DNA of 64,000 nt from Meinhardsimonia xiamenensis (GTDB lineage Bacteria; Pseudomonadota; Alphaproteobacteria; Rhodobacterales; Rhodobacteraceae). The DNA lies in the NCBI RefSeq assembly GCF_900102905.1, contig NZ_FNFV01000006.1:58854-122853 (forward strand), given 5' to 3'. The position numbers were made by a program, and so were the translations under genes. Each line of letters begins with the position of its first letter. Position 1 is the first letter of the stretch. The notes below the pieces were generated by a model that did no database searches, had not been told where the DNA came from, and was given only the letters and a program-made list of their open reading frames with translations. Of this stretch, positions 30,576 through 40,414 are shown in pieces.

Positions 30576-30699
30576 CCAGCGTCACCGGCTGCGTGACGTC
30601 CCGGCGCTCGGGGGAAAGGTCCCCGAAGTAGGCGTATCCAAGAATTCCGATGCCGCCGAGAATCGCGAGTATGAGTATCAGTCGGAAAAGATAACGCAT
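30565..30699 (-). CDS. 44-residue single-span membrane peptide
   Basis: The frame reads MRYLFRLILILAILGGIGIL, then GYAYFGDLSPERRDVTQPV and a short acidic end. It has a basic start, one strong membrane helix (about 4-24) and an acidic periplasmic tail. GAAGG lies upstream of the ATG (GGGAAGGCCCGCGGTGATG), and the stop overlaps the start of the 522-residue gene by 11 bases, suggesting coupling. Codon use resembles a real gene. It is easily missed because of its length. Confidence 0.65.
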   Translation of the reverse strand: MRYLFRLILILAILGGIGILGYAYFGDLSPERRDVTQPVTLDVD

Positions 30700-30818
30700 C
30701 ACCGCGGGCCTTCCCTCGCCTGTCTGCCTCCGCTTCGCGTCCGGCTCGATTTCGGACGCTGGCCGGTTCCGTGCCGGCGCGTGTCCCTATATATGGCATT
30801 GCGAGGCGGTTCAGGCCA

Positions 30819-31403
30819 ATGCACCGCCGGGGGAATTTTCGGCGGAGCGGTGCCGGTTTGCGATACAGGCTGAAGCGTACGGTCGCGCTGGTGGGAATGA
30901 TGGGCTCGGGCAAGACCGCCGTGGGCGGCGCGCTCGCCCGTTTGCTTGGCGTGCCCTTTCTCGACTCCGATGCCGAGATCGAGCGCGCGGCGAACATGTC
31001 GATTGCCGAGATCTTCGCCCGTGACGGCGAGGCGTTCTTCCGTGACCGGGAGGCGGAGGTGATCGCGCGTCTGCTCACCGGCCGGCCGGTGATTCTTTCG
31101 ACCGGCGGCGGCGCGTTCCTTTCCGAGCGAAACCGCCGCGTCATCGAGGAAAAGGGTGTCGCCGTGTGGCTCAGGGCCGACCATGACCTTCTGTGGAACC
31201 GGGTCAGGCACAAGACCACGCGCCCGCTTTTGCGCACGCCCGATCCGCGCGCCACGCTCGAGAAGCTCGCCAGAGAGCGCGAGCCGGCCTATGCCCGCGC
31301 CGCGCTCGTGGTCGATGCGGATGCGCGCTATTCGGTGGAGGAGATGGCGGGAAAGGTGATCGAGGCGCTGTTGACGCGGCCCGACGTGCTGGAGAGGGAG
31401 TGA
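30819..31403 (+). CDS. aroK: shikimate kinase
   Basis: AroK phosphorylates shikimate in chorismate synthesis. The Walker A loop is G26-MMGSGKT33, the shikimate-binding DSDAEIE and STGGGAF motifs follow, and RPLLRTPD is the lid region. The start is uncertain. ATG 30819 has a GAGG upstream and gives 194 residues. A TTG at 30858 preceded by GGAG would give 181 residues, nearer the family norm. A TATATA at 30788-30793 is a plausible -10 box for either. aroB follows after 3 bases. Confidence 0.88.
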   Translation: MHRRGNFRRSGAGLRYRLKRTVALVGMMGSGKTAVGGALARLLGVPFLDSDAEIERAANMSIAEIFARDGEAFFRDREAEVIARLLTGRPVILSTGGGAFLSERNRRVIEEKGVAVWLRADHDLLWNRVRHKTTRPLLRTPDPRATLEKLAREREPAYARAALVVDADARYSVEEMAGKVIEALLTRPDVLERE

Positions 31404-31406
31404 GCG

Positions 31407-32522
31407 ATGGGCGTCGAGGTGGTGCCGGTTGAGCTTGGCGCGCGCAGCTATGAGGTGCGCATCGGTCCTGGCCTGATGGCGCGGGCAGGCGAGGAGATCG
31501 GCCCGCTCCTGTCCCGCCCGCGCGTGGCGGTGATCACCGAGAAGCGGGTGGCCGAGCAGCACTGGCCGGCCTTGCGTGCCGGGTTGCAAGCCGCAGGGAT
31601 CGAGGCGGAGGCCCTCATTCTGCCTCCCGGGGAGGCGACGAAGTGCTGGGCCGGGCTTGAGCGCAGCGTGGAGTGGCTCCTTGCGCAGGGCGTGGAGCGG
31701 CGCGACGTCGTGGTCGCCTTTGGCGGCGGGGTGATCGGCGATCTGGCCGGATTCGCCGCCGCCGTCCTGCGCCGGGGCGTGCGTTTCGTGCAGATCCCCA
31801 CAACGCTTCTGGCGCAGGTCGACAGCTCGGTCGGTGGCAAGACGGGCATCAACTCACCCCACGGCAAGAACCTCGTGGGCGCCTTCCACCAGCCCGCGCT
31901 GGTGCTCGCCGACACCGACGCGCTCGCCACCCTCAGCCCGCGCGACTTTCTGGCCGGCTACGGCGAGGTGGTGAAATACGGGCTCTTGGGCGACGCGGAC
32001 TTCTTCGCCTGGCTCGAGGCGCATGGGCCGACGCTTGCCGCCGGCGACCAGGCGGCGCGGATCGCGGCGATCCGCCGGTCGGTGGAGATGAAGGCCGCGA
32101 TCGTGGCCCGCGACGAGACCGAAGCCGGGGAGCGGGCGCTCTTGAACCTGGGCCACACCTTCGCCCATGCACTCGAGGCGGCAACAGGCTATTCCGACCG
32201 GCTGCTCCACGGCGAGGCGGTGGCGATCGGCTGTGCGCTCGCCTTCGAGCTTTCCGCGCGGCTGGGGCTCTGTTCGCAGGAGGAGCCGAGCCGGGTGCGC
32301 GCCCATCTCGCGGCCATGGGCATGAAGCGCGATCTGGCCGACATTCCCGGCCCGCTGCCCGATGCCGATGGCCTTCTGGCGCTGATGGCGCAGGACAAGA
32401 AGGTGATCGACGGGCAGCTGCGCTTCGTGCTTGCCCGCGGCATCGGCGAGGCATTTGTGACGTCGGAGGTTCCGCGCGAGGCAGTGCGCGCGCTGCTCTC
32501 CGAGGCCCTCGCCGCCCGCTGA
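31407..32522 (+). CDS. aroB: 3-dehydroquinate synthase
   Basis: AroB (371 residues) converts DAHP to 3-dehydroquinate using NAD and zinc. The NAD-binding GGGVIGDLAGF and the conserved TTLLAQVDSSVGGKT are present. Metal ligands include the glutamate in GYGEVVKYG and the histidines in NLGHTFAHALE and LHGEAVAIG. It is translationally close to aroK, the common aroKB pair. Confidence 0.95.
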   Translation: MGVEVVPVELGARSYEVRIGPGLMARAGEEIGPLLSRPRVAVITEKRVAEQHWPALRAGLQAAGIEAEALILPPGEATKCWAGLERSVEWLLAQGVERRDVVVAFGGGVIGDLAGFAAAVLRRGVRFVQIPTTLLAQVDSSVGGKTGINSPHGKNLVGAFHQPALVLADTDALATLSPRDFLAGYGEVVKYGLLGDADFFAWLEAHGPTLAAGDQAARIAAIRRSVEMKAAIVARDETEAGERALLNLGHTFAHALEAATGYSDRLLHGEAVAIGCALAFELSARLGLCSQEEPSRVRAHLAAMGMKRDLADIPGPLPDADGLLALMAQDKKVIDGQLRFVLARGIGEAFVTSEVPREAVRALLSEALAAR

Positions 32523-32539
32523 AGGGCCGGCGCGCGAGT

Positions 32540-33622
32540 CTAGCGCCCGTTGCCTCCCCTCAGCACCATCAGCTCGCCAATGTTCTCGCGGGTGATGTAA
32601 CCCAGCATGTGCCCGGCCGGGTCGACCACGGCCACCGCTGGCGTGCCGGTCGAGCCGAGCGCGTCGAGAACGTCCGAAAGCGGTGCGCCGAGCGGCAGGC
32701 ACGGGATGTCGGTGACCATCAGATCGCTGGCGCGCACTCCCGCCCGCTCTCCCTGGGCGGCGGCAAAGATCGCCTCGCGGGTGACGAAGCCCAGCAGTCG
32801 CCCCGCCGGGTCGAGCACCGGAAACTCGTGCTGGGTGGTGCGCAAGAGCCCTGCCGACATCGCCGCGAGCGAATCGTCGGGCATCAGCGGCTCGAAGGCG
32901 GTGATCATCGCATCGCGCGCCGAGATGCGCCGGGCAAGCTCCCGCATGGTCACATCCGATGCCTCCGCCTGCCCGGCGAGATAGACGAAGACGGCAATCA
33001 GAAGCAGGATCAGATTTCCCGACGCGAGCGCCCAGAACCCGAAGAGAAAGGCAATCGCCTGCCCGGCCATCGCGGCGGTGCGCGTGGCCCGCACCCGCCC
33101 CATGGTCATCGACAACAGCGCGCGCAAGACGCGCCCGCCGTCCATCGGAAAGGCGGGAATGAGGTTGAAGAGCACCAGAAACAGATTCACCGAGGCAAGC
33201 CGCCCCCAGAAATCGCGCGCCGGGTCCTCGATGTGGGCGAGCGTCTCGACCGACCCGGAAGCCCCGAGAAGCAGCGACAGCACGGCCCAGATCACCACGT
33301 TGACCGCCGGCCCGGCGAGGGCCACGACGATCTCCTGGGCGGGCCGCTCCGGCATCCGCTCGAGCCGCGCCACCCCGCCGATGGGCAGAAGCGTGATGTC
33401 GGGGGTTCGGATGCCGTAGCGGCGCGCGGTCAGCGCATGGCCGAACTCATGCGCCACGACGCAGGCGAAGAGCGCGAGGATGAAGAGAATGTTCACCACC
33501 GCCGCCTGAGGCCCGCCCTCGATCCAGGCCACGGCCCCGATCCAGGCGAGGAGCAGAAAGAAGGTGGCATGCACGCGCAGCTCCGAGCCGAACAACCGCC
33601 CGATCGGAAAGGACCATCCCAT
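32540..33622 (-). CDS. site-2 protease family (M50) metalloprotease with two CBS domains
   Basis: The 360-residue membrane protein has four to six helices. The zinc motif is H58-EFG-H62 and the third ligand is D161 in NLIPAFPMDGG. The C-terminal third (about 230-350) holds two CBS domains that may sense adenosine nucleotides. Such proteases cut membrane-bound substrates; the substrate here is unknown. It converges with aroB (17-base gap) and lies 35 bases downstream of ssb on the same strand. Confidence 0.88.
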   Translation of the reverse strand: MGWSFPIGRLFGSELRVHATFFLLLAWIGAVAWIEGGPQAAVVNILFILALFACVVAHEFGHALTARRYGIRTPDITLLPIGGVARLERMPERPAQEIVVALAGPAVNVVIWAVLSLLLGASGSVETLAHIEDPARDFWGRLASVNLFLVLFNLIPAFPMDGGRVLRALLSMTMGRVRATRTAAMAGQAIAFLFGFWALASGNLILLLIAVFVYLAGQAEASDVTMRELARRISARDAMITAFEPLMPDDSLAAMSAGLLRTTQHEFPVLDPAGRLLGFVTREAIFAAAQGERAGVRASDLMVTDIPCLPLGAPLSDVLDALGSTGTPAVAVVDPAGHMLGYITRENIGELMVLRGGNGR

Positions 33623-33657
33623 GACGCGCTCCCGCTCCGGTCCGTCGGAAAGGAAAT

Positions 33658-34131
33658 TCAGAAAGGAATCTCGTCGTCGAGATCCCCCACCGGCGCCGGG
33701 CCCGGTCCACCGAAGCCGCCACCGGCACCGCCGCCATAGCCGCCCTGATCCTCGACGTATCCACCCCCGCCGCCTTCACCGCGGCTGTCAATGAGCACGA
33801 GCTCGCCGCGGTAGGGGCGCAGCACGATCTCGGTGGTGTAGCGATCCTGCCCCGACTGGTCCTGCCACTTGCGGGTCTCGAGCTGGCCCTCGAGATACAC
33901 CTTGGAGCCCTTGCGCAGATACTGCTCGGCGATGCGCGCGAGGTTCTCGTTGTAGATGGCCACCGAATGCCACTCGGTGCGCTCGCGCATCTCCCCGGTG
34001 TTGCGGTCGCGCCAGCGCTCGGAGGTGGCCACGCGCAGGTTGCACACCTTGCCGCCGTTCTGGAAGGTGCGCACCTCCGGGTCGCGCCCCAGATTGCCCA
34101 GGATGATCACCTTGTTCACCGAACCCGCCAT
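33658..34131 (-). CDS. ssb: single-stranded DNA-binding protein
   Basis: SSB (157 residues) has an N-terminal OB fold ([20 protein letters not shown] to about residue 110), a Gly-rich disordered linker and the acidic partner-binding tip DLDDEIPF. It protects single-stranded DNA in replication and repair. It has its own upstream region (34132-34247). No SOS-type GTTC-N7-GTTC box was seen there. Confidence 0.94.
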   Translation of the reverse strand: MAGSVNKVIILGNLGRDPEVRTFQNGGKVCNLRVATSERWRDRNTGEMRERTEWHSVAIYNENLARIAEQYLRKGSKVYLEGQLETRKWQDQSGQDRYTTEIVLRPYRGELVLIDSRGEGGGGGYVEDQGGYGGGAGGGFGGPGPAPVGDLDDEIPF

Positions 34132-34247
34132 TGGACCAGCCTTTCCTCGAATCTCGTGCCCTTGCCTTCTGCGTTACACCACCCCGACAAGCTTAATGGA
34201 AGGTCAATCTTGACAGAAACGCGCAGCCCGCGCTCCCAGCCTGCCTC

Positions 34248-34320
34248 CATCACCCTGGGTGGAAATACCCCGGGGGTGAATGCCGCGCAGCGGCAGAGGG
34301 GGCGGAGCCCCCTGCGTCCT
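34248..34320 (-). repeat. intergenic GGGTATTT-type repeat with hairpin, downstream of araC-like gene
   Basis: Read on the reverse strand the element starts at the stop of the AraC-type gene. It contains a GC hairpin, then CATTCACCCCCGGGGTATTT, then CCACCCAGGGTGATG. It matches 55426-55493 in both the hairpin position and the conserved core. Placed 3' of a gene, it probably acts as a transcript end. Confidence 0.6.
34297..34313 (-). terminator. hairpin downstream of the AraC-type regulator gene
   Basis: AGGGGGC and GCCCCCT pair as a 7-bp stem with a 3-base loop, 7 bases after the end of the regulator gene on the reverse strand. It is part of the intergenic repeat. There is no clean U-tract. 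Confidence 0.5.
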
Positions 34321-35168
34321 CAGCCGCGGGAGTGGCGGCGAAACGCGCTCGGGGTGAGCCCGGTGTGCTTGTGGAAGGCGCGCGTGAAATAGGCGGCCGA
34401 ACTGAAGCCGAGCGCGCGGGCGATCTCCTTGACCGGCCAGCGTGTCTCGCTCAGCAGGCGGCGCGCCTCGTAATGGATGCGATCGGCAAGGATCGCGGAA
34501 GCCGGCCGGCCGCAGGCGGCGTTGCACGCGCGGCTCAGATGCGTCGGCGTCACCCCGAGCGCGGCGGCATAGTCATGCACCTGCCGGCCCGAGCGGAAGT
34601 CCTGCTCCACGAGCGCGGCGAACGCGGCCGCGAGGCGGCGGGACGCGTCGGTGTGAATCGCCTGCTCCTGACCGCGCGCGATCTGCCGCTCCAGCCACAC
34701 CGCCAGAAGCCCCGCGTGATGGAAGAGCGCGCGCTCCCGCCCCGGCAGCTCGCGCTCGAGCTCGCGCTGGAGGTTGTCGATCAGCGCGTTCAGCTCCGCC
34801 TGCTCCTGAGCATCCCGAAACCGCAGGTGCGCCGGCTCCTCCGGCAGGCCGATCGCGCAGGCGCGCGGAAACCACAGCGCGGTGCCGAACACCTGGCCGC
34901 GCATTTCGAAGCCGTGCATGGTGCGGGGGGGCAGGAACACCGCATGGTGCGGCCCATAGCCTTGCGTGACACCGGCGATGGTGACGCGCCCCTGACCGCG
35001 GGTGAACCACAGAAGCAGCGGCTCTTCGTAGCTTCGCATCGCCTCGGTCCGCCAACGCGGACCCTGGGCGAACCGTGCCAACGGCACGACCCTGAATCCC
35101 TCGGCCCCCATCGCCTCCCGCTCCTGCGCGGCACCGGTAAGGCCGGCAATGTCAACGATTTCCGGCAT
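34320..35168 (-). CDS. AraC family transcriptional regulator
   Basis: The 282-residue regulator has an N-terminal cupin-like sensor (about 25-110, with [14 protein letters not shown]) and a C-terminal double helix-turn-helix (about 185-282). The last helices read [20 protein letters not shown], then [13 protein letters not shown], the AraC signature. The regulated gene is not evident: both neighbours (miaA and ssb) are housekeeping genes on the same strand. The effector is unknown. Confidence 0.85.
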   Translation of the reverse strand: MPEIVDIAGLTGAAQEREAMGAEGFRVVPLARFAQGPRWRTEAMRSYEEPLLLWFTRGQGRVTIAGVTQGYGPHHAVFLPPRTMHGFEMRGQVFGTALWFPRACAIGLPEEPAHLRFRDAQEQAELNALIDNLQRELERELPGRERALFHHAGLLAVWLERQIARGQEQAIHTDASRRLAAAFAALVEQDFRSGRQVHDYAAALGVTPTHLSRACNAACGRPASAILADRIHYEARRLLSETRWPVKEIARALGFSSAAYFTRAFHKHTGLTPSAFRRHSRG

Positions 35169-35244
35169 TGGTTCGGTTTATGCTGCTATTCCCCGGTTAT
35201 CCCCAGAACCGTCCCCAGGATTTTGTGCGATTTGTGCGGTTTGT

Positions 35245-36144
35245 TCACAGCCCCTGTGGAGGAATCGGAACCCATGCCTTCATTCTGGACCGAAACCAGC
35301 TGCGTTGTCTCTTGGCATATTGGCGGGTGGCTGTTTTTGCCGCCTCCGTGGCTTCGGCGAGACTCATGCGCCCCTGCAGGTGGGCGATGAGCTCGGCCGC
35401 GCCGATGGCCTTGGAGGAGGGCAGGGAAGGGTTCCAGCCCTCGAGATTGGCGCGCGCCTCCTCGAGCGCGCCCATGGCCATCATGGCGTCGAAGCGGCGT
35501 TCGATGCGCGCGTTGAGCCAGTCGCGCGGCGCCTCGATGACGAAGGCCTGCGCCTGCGCAAGCGGCACGAGCGGCGGTGGCGTCTGCGCCTGCCAGGCGG
35601 CAAGCCCGCGGCCGGTTGCGCGCAGCACCTCCCAGGCGCGCTGCACCCGCACGGGGTTGGCCAGGTCGATGCGCGCGGCGGTCTCGGCGTCGAGCTCGGC
35701 GATCAGTGCCTCCACCCCCTCGGCGGCAAGCCGCGCCTCCGATTCGGCGCGAATCCCCGAGGGAACCTCGGGGATCTCGGCCAGCCCCTCCGTCAGAGCG
35801 GTGAGATAGAGCCCGGTTCCGCCCACGATCACGGGAGCGGGGCGCCCCTCGGCGCGGGCCGCCTCGAGAATGGGGGCGAGCTCGCGCAGCCAGTGGCCCA
35901 CCGAATAGGGCTCCTCACGCCCGACATGGCCGTAGAGGCGGTGCGGCGCGGCCTCCTCCTCGGCCTGCGTCGGGCGGGCGGTCAGCACGCGCCAGTTGGC
36001 ATAGACCTGCAGCGCATCGGCATTGACCACCTCGCGCCCCTCGCGCAGGGCAAGTTCGAGCGCCACCGCCGATTTGCCCGCGGCGGTGGGGCCGGCGATC
36101 AGCACCGGCAGCTCGCGGCTCAGCCCCTTGAGTGTCGCGCTCAT
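35245..36144 (-). CDS. miaA: tRNA dimethylallyltransferase
   Basis: MiaA (299 residues) adds dimethylallyl to A37 of tRNAs reading UNN codons. The P-loop is GPTAAGKS (about 16-23), followed by [10 protein letters not shown] (conserved Asp) and the nucleophile/Mg region [13 protein letters not shown]. The ATG at 36144 is preferred to an upstream in-frame GTG, which would add 27 unconserved residues. It diverges from pyrH across 111 bases. Confidence 0.92.
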   Translation of the reverse strand: MSATLKGLSRELPVLIAGPTAAGKSAVALELALREGREVVNADALQVYANWRVLTARPTQAEEEAAPHRLYGHVGREEPYSVGHWLRELAPILEAARAEGRPAPVIVGGTGLYLTALTEGLAEIPEVPSGIRAESEARLAAEGVEALIAELDAETAARIDLANPVRVQRAWEVLRATGRGLAAWQAQTPPPLVPLAQAQAFVIEAPRDWLNARIERRFDAMMAMGALEEARANLEGWNPSLPSSKAIGAAELIAHLQGRMSLAEATEAAKTATRQYAKRQRSWFRSRMKAWVPIPPQGL

Positions 36145-36255
36145 CGTCTCTCCACCTGCATGCCCTGGCGCCCGTTTACGCCCCGGCGGCAATGGCACGT
36201 TGATCCCCGCGCCGTTTTCGACCATTTATCACGATGGCAAATTCCGGGGGATACC

Positions 36256-37023
36256 ATGACCGATACGGGGCTCGCCGCCGCCGAGGAGCTGGCAGCGGCA
36301 AAACGCGCGCCTGCAACGAAGTACCGGCGCGTCATGCTGAAGATTTCGGGCGAGGCACTCATGGGCGATCAGGGATACGGCCTGCACCCGCCCACTGTCG
36401 AGCGGATCGCGCGGGAAGTGAAATCCGTCCATGAACTCGGCGTCGAGATCTGCATGGTCATCGGCGGGGGCAACATCTTCCGCGGCCTGTCGGGCGCGGC
36501 CCAGGGGATGGAGCGCACCACCGCCGACTATATGGGAATGCTGGCGACAGTAATGAATGCGCTGGCGATGCAGTCCGCACTCGAGGGGCTTGGCGTCTTC
36601 ACCCGCGTCATCAGCGCCATCCGCATGGACGAGATCTGCGAGCCCTACATCCGCCGCCGCGCGGTGCGGCATCTGGAGAAGAAGCGGGTCTGCATCTTCG
36701 CCGCCGGCACCGGCAACCCCTATTTCACCACCGACACCGCCGCCACCCTGCGTGCCAGCGAGATGGGCTGCGAGGCGATCTTCAAGGGCACAAAGGTGGA
36801 CGGGGTCTATGACAAGGATCCCGCGAAATTCCCCGACGCGAAGCGCTATGACGAGGTCAGCTATGACGAGGTTCTGCAGAAGAACCTGAAGGTGATGGAC
36901 GCCTCGGCCATCGCCCTTGCCCGCGACAACGACAAGCCGATCATCGTCTTCTCCCTCGACGAGCCCGGCGGCTTCAGGGGCATCCTCTCCGGTGAAGGCA
37001 CCTATACTTTGGTGCATGGCTGA
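36256..37023 (+). CDS. pyrH: UMP kinase
   Basis: PyrH (255 residues) phosphorylates UMP to UDP and is of the hexameric amino-acid-kinase type. The ATP-binding [10 protein letters not shown], the UMP-binding [10 protein letters not shown] and [15 protein letters not shown] are conserved. It heads the pyrH-frr-uppS-cdsA-dxr-rseP block. In the divergent gap with miaA a TTGATC (36200) is a possible -35 box, but no good -10 follows. Confidence 0.95.
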   Translation: MTDTGLAAAEELAAAKRAPATKYRRVMLKISGEALMGDQGYGLHPPTVERIAREVKSVHELGVEICMVIGGGNIFRGLSGAAQGMERTTADYMGMLATVMNALAMQSALEGLGVFTRVISAIRMDEICEPYIRRRAVRHLEKKRVCIFAAGTGNPYFTTDTAATLRASEMGCEAIFKGTKVDGVYDKDPAKFPDAKRYDEVSYDEVLQKNLKVMDASAIALARDNDKPIIVFSLDEPGGFRGILSGEGTYTLVHG

Positions 37024-37082
37024 GGATATAGGGGGAGCACCTGGCGCGCAGGCGTCGGGCGGGACAGGCAGGAGGTGATCGC

Positions 37083-37643
37083 ATGGCGGAAGTGGAGATC
37101 GACCTTGACGATCTGGAGCGACGGATGGACGGCGCCATCACGGCGCTGAAGAACGAATTCGCCTCGCTGAGGACCGGGCGCGCTTCGGCGGCGATGCTCG
37201 ATCCGATCACGGTGGAGGCCTACGGCAGCCAGATGCCGATCAACCAGCTCGGCACCGTCAACGTCCCCGAGCCGCGGATGATCACCATCAATGTCTGGGA
37301 CAAGTCGATGGTGGGCAAGGTCGAGAAGGCCATTCGCGAGAGCGGGCTCGGCATCAACCCGGTGACCGAGGGCACGATCATTCGCCTGCCCATCCCCGAG
37401 CTCAACGAGGAGCGCCGGCGCGAGCTCAGCCGTGTGGCCGCGCAATACGCCGAGAGCGCGCGGGTCGCGATCCGCAACGTGCGCCGCCACGGGATGGACG
37501 AGCTGAAGAAGGCCAAGGCCGAAGGGATGTCCGACGACGATCAGAAGTTCTGGCAGAACGAGATTCAGGAAATGACCGACCGGCACATCAAGCTGGTCGA
37601 CGAGATGCTGGAGCACAAGCAGCAGGAGATCATGCAGGTCTGA
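37083..37643 (+). CDS. frr: ribosome recycling factor
   Basis: RRF (186 residues) splits post-termination ribosomes with EF-G. It has the usual length and helical-bundle pattern, with [28 protein letters not shown] and the C-terminal helices ending [10 protein letters not shown]. An AGGAGG ribosome-binding site precedes the ATG. It follows pyrH after 59 bases, a conserved pairing. Confidence 0.96.
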   Translation: MAEVEIDLDDLERRMDGAITALKNEFASLRTGRASAAMLDPITVEAYGSQMPINQLGTVNVPEPRMITINVWDKSMVGKVEKAIRESGLGINPVTEGTIIRLPIPELNEERRRELSRVAAQYAESARVAIRNVRRHGMDELKKAKAEGMSDDDQKFWQNEIQEMTDRHIKLVDEMLEHKQQEIMQV

Positions 37644-37674
37644 GCGCCTGCCGATCCTCCAAAGGGAGCCAGCG

Positions 37675-38409
37675 ATGAGGGATGCGCCCGCCCGCCGGGG
37701 TCAGCGCTCGGGCCCGCGCCATGTGGCCATCATCATGGATGGCAACGGCCGCTGGGCGCAGGCGCGCGGGCGCCCGCGGCTCTTCGGTCACCACGCCGGG
37801 GCGAAACGGGTGCGGGAGATCGTCGAGGCCTGCCCCGCGCTCGGTGTTGAATACCTGACCGTCTTCGCCTTCTCCACCGAGAACTGGAAGCGCACCCAGG
37901 CCGAGGTGGCGGGGCTGATGAGCCTCTTTCGCCGCTACATCCAGTCAGAGGCGCGGCGGCTGCGCGATGCGGGCGTGCGGGTGCGCTTCATCGGCGACCG
38001 GGTGCGGCTCGACCCCAAGCTCGTGGGGCTGATGGACGAGCTCGAGGCGATGACCGCCGATAACGAGACGCTGCATCTGACCGTCGCCATCAATTACGGC
38101 AGCCGTGACGAGGTGGCGCGCGCCGTCAAGCGGCTTGCGCGCGAGGTCAAGGCGGGCCGCCTCGACCCCGAGGCGGTGGATGCCGAGACTCTGGCGCGTT
38201 TTCTCGACACCTGCGTTCTGCCCGACCCCGATCTGGTGATCCGCACCTCGGGCGAGGCGCGCATCTCCAACTTCCTCTTGTGGCAGTCGGCCTATGCCGA
38301 GTACGAGTTCGTCGACACGCTCTGGCCCGATTTCACCGCCGAGCAGTTTGCCGAGATCGTCCGCAGCTTCGCCGCCCGCGAGCGCCGTTTCGGGGCGGTG
38401 CCCGGATGA
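37675..38409 (+). CDS. uppS: isoprenyl transferase (undecaprenyl diphosphate synthase)
   Basis: UppS (244 residues) is the cis-prenyltransferase that makes the C55 carrier for peptidoglycan and LPS precursors. The catalytic Asp is in IIMDGNGRWA. FAFSTENWKR and the pyrophosphate-binding RTSGEARISNFLLWQ are conserved. The stop overlaps the cdsA start by four bases (ATGA). Confidence 0.95.
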   Translation: MRDAPARRGQRSGPRHVAIIMDGNGRWAQARGRPRLFGHHAGAKRVREIVEACPALGVEYLTVFAFSTENWKRTQAEVAGLMSLFRRYIQSEARRLRDAGVRVRFIGDRVRLDPKLVGLMDELEAMTADNETLHLTVAINYGSRDEVARAVKRLAREVKAGRLDPEAVDAETLARFLDTCVLPDPDLVIRTSGEARISNFLLWQSAYAEYEFVDTLWPDFTAEQFAEIVRSFAARERRFGAVPG

Positions 38410-39215
38410 GTGGCGGCGCGCGCGGCGGACGCTGGGAAGATCTCGCTCCCCGTGTCATCACCGGGGTGGCGCTGGCGGTCATCGGGGTGGCGGCGCTGTG
38501 GGCGGGTGGCTGGTGGTTTCGCGCGCTCGTGGCGCTGGCAACCGGCGCGATCTTCTGGGAGATGCGGCGGATGCTCGCGCCGCACCGGCCGGCGGGCGCA
38601 ATGGGTGCGGGGGCGATCGGTGCCGCGGTGGTGGCGCTGGCGCCGCTTCTGCCGGGATGGGCGCTGGCCCCGGTGTTTGCGGCGGTGGCGCTGACGGCGG
38701 CGCTTGATGCGAGGGCCGAAGACAGGCCGCGCGCCATTCTCTATGCCCTGTTCATACTGACGGCGGGTTTCGCGCTCGCAGCCTTCCGCGACAGTCACGG
38801 CCTTGTCTTCGTCGCCTGGCTCGTGGCGGTGGTGGTGGTCACTGATATTGCGGGTTACTTCGCGGGCAGACTCATCGGCGGGCCGAAATTCTGGCCGCGC
38901 GTCAGCCCCAAGAAGACCTGGGCCGGCATCGTCGCGGGGTGGATGGCGGCGGCCGGTATCGGCGGCCTTTTCGCCGCCTTGACCGGGCAGGGCCTGTCGC
39001 TGGTTCTGCTTTCTGCTGTCGTCTCCTTTGCCTCGCAGATGGGCGATGCTGCGGAAAGCGCGCTCAAGCGCCGGGCGGGGGTGAAGGATGCTTCGGCGCT
39101 CCTGCCGGGCCATGGCGGAGTCTGGGACCGCTTCGACGCGCTTCTCGGTGCGGCACTCATGGCGCTCATGATGGATCTGCTGGGTCTGATGCCGGTCATG
39201 GGGGGCATGGGATGA
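38406..39215 (+). CDS. cdsA: phosphatidate cytidylyltransferase
   Basis: CdsA (269 residues, about eight membrane helices) makes CDP-diacylglycerol for phospholipid synthesis. The signature near the C-terminus (SQMGDAAESALKRRAGVKD, then PGHGGVWDRFDALL) is complete. It overlaps uppS and dxr by four bases on each side, indicating tight translational coupling. Confidence 0.94.
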   Translation: MSGGARGGRWEDLAPRVITGVALAVIGVAALWAGGWWFRALVALATGAIFWEMRRMLAPHRPAGAMGAGAIGAAVVALAPLLPGWALAPVFAAVALTAALDARAEDRPRAILYALFILTAGFALAAFRDSHGLVFVAWLVAVVVVTDIAGYFAGRLIGGPKFWPRVSPKKTWAGIVAGWMAAAGIGGLFAALTGQGLSLVLLSAVVSFASQMGDAAESALKRRAGVKDASALLPGHGGVWDRFDALLGAALMALMMDLLGLMPVMGGMG

Positions 39216-40399
39216 CCCGCCGCCGCGTCACCATACTCGGGGCCACCGGCTCCATCGGGCAGAGCACCATCGACCTCATCGCCCGCGCGCCCGACGAGTT
39301 CGAGGTGGTCGCGCTCACCGGCGGGTGCAACATCGCCCAGCTTGCGGCGGACGCGCGCCGGCTCGGCGCCGAGGTCGCCGTCACCGCCCATGAGGCGCTT
39401 CTCGGTGATCTCAGAGAGGCGCTGGCGGGCAGCGGGGTGGAGGCGGCGGCCGGCGAGGCGGCCTTGCTCGAGGCCGCCGAGCGCCCGGCGGACTGGACGA
39501 TGTCGGCCATCATCGGCGCGGCGGGACTGGCGCCGGGGCTTGCCGCCCTCAGGCAGGGCGGAACCCTGGCGCTTGCCAACAAGGAAAGCCTCGTCACGGC
39601 AGGGCCGCTCCTGATGGAGACCGCCGCCGCCCATGGCGCGCGGATCCTGCCGGTGGACAGCGAGCATTCGGGCATCTTCCAGGCGCTTGCGGGCGAGGAC
39701 ATCGCGGCGGTGGAGCGGGTCATCATCACCGCCTCGGGCGGCGCCTTCCGCGACTGGCCGCTCGCGCGGCTCGCCCGCGCCACGCCCGAGGAGGCCTCGC
39801 ACCATCCCAACTGGGACATGGGCCAGCGCATCACCATCGACAGCGCCTCGATGTTCAACAAGGCGCTGGAACTCATCGAAACGAAAGAGTTTTTCGGCTT
39901 CGCGCCGGAGCAGATCGAGGTGCTCGTGCATCCCGAGAGCCTGATCCATGCGCTGGTGGGCTTCCGCGACGGGGCGCTGATGGCCCATGTCGGCCCCGCG
40001 GACATGCGCCATGCCATCGGCTATGCGCTCAACTGGCCGGAGCGGCGGTCACTTCCGGTCGAACGGCTCGATCTGGCCGAGATTGCCCGGCTCACATTCC
40101 GCGCGCCCGACGAGGCGCGCTGGCCGGCGCTGCGCCTTGCCCGTGAGGTCATGGCGATTGGCGGGCTTGCGGGGGCGGTGTTCAACGCCGCCAAGGAGGC
40201 CGCGCTTGATGCCTTCATCGCCCATCGCATCCGCTTCACCGACATGGCGGCCGTCGTCGAGGCGGTGCTGGAGCGGGTTTCGGCCGAAGGCGGTCTTGAT
40301 TGTGACAAGATCGATCTTGATAAGGTGCGCGAGGCGGACCGTCTTGCACGGCTGCGCGCGGGCGAGGTGGTCGAAAAGATGTTGTTGCAGGCAGATTGA
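39212..40399 (+). CDS. dxr: 1-deoxy-D-xylulose-5-phosphate reductoisomerase
   Basis: Dxr (395 residues) catalyses the first committed step of the MEP isoprenoid pathway. The NADPH-binding GATGSIGQSTIDLI lies at the N-terminus. The metal and substrate residues lie in LPVDSEHSGIFQ, and the flexible loop is around ASGGAFRDWP. The presence of dxr beside uppS and cdsA is typical for alphaproteobacteria. Confidence 0.95.
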   Translation: MTRRRVTILGATGSIGQSTIDLIARAPDEFEVVALTGGCNIAQLAADARRLGAEVAVTAHEALLGDLREALAGSGVEAAAGEAALLEAAERPADWTMSAIIGAAGLAPGLAALRQGGTLALANKESLVTAGPLLMETAAAHGARILPVDSEHSGIFQALAGEDIAAVERVIITASGGAFRDWPLARLARATPEEASHHPNWDMGQRITIDSASMFNKALELIETKEFFGFAPEQIEVLVHPESLIHALVGFRDGALMAHVGPADMRHAIGYALNWPERRSLPVERLDLAEIARLTFRAPDEARWPALRLAREVMAIGGLAGAVFNAAKEAALDAFIAHRIRFTDMAAVVEAVLERVSAEGGLDCDKIDLDKVREADRLARLRAGEVVEKMLLQAD

Positions 40400-40414
40400 G
40401 GGGCAGGACGCGCC

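Noticed and set aside
35169..35244. TTATCCCCA resembling a DnaA box near the end of miaA
   Set aside because: A single imperfect box without an AT-rich region or further boxes does not indicate a replication origin.
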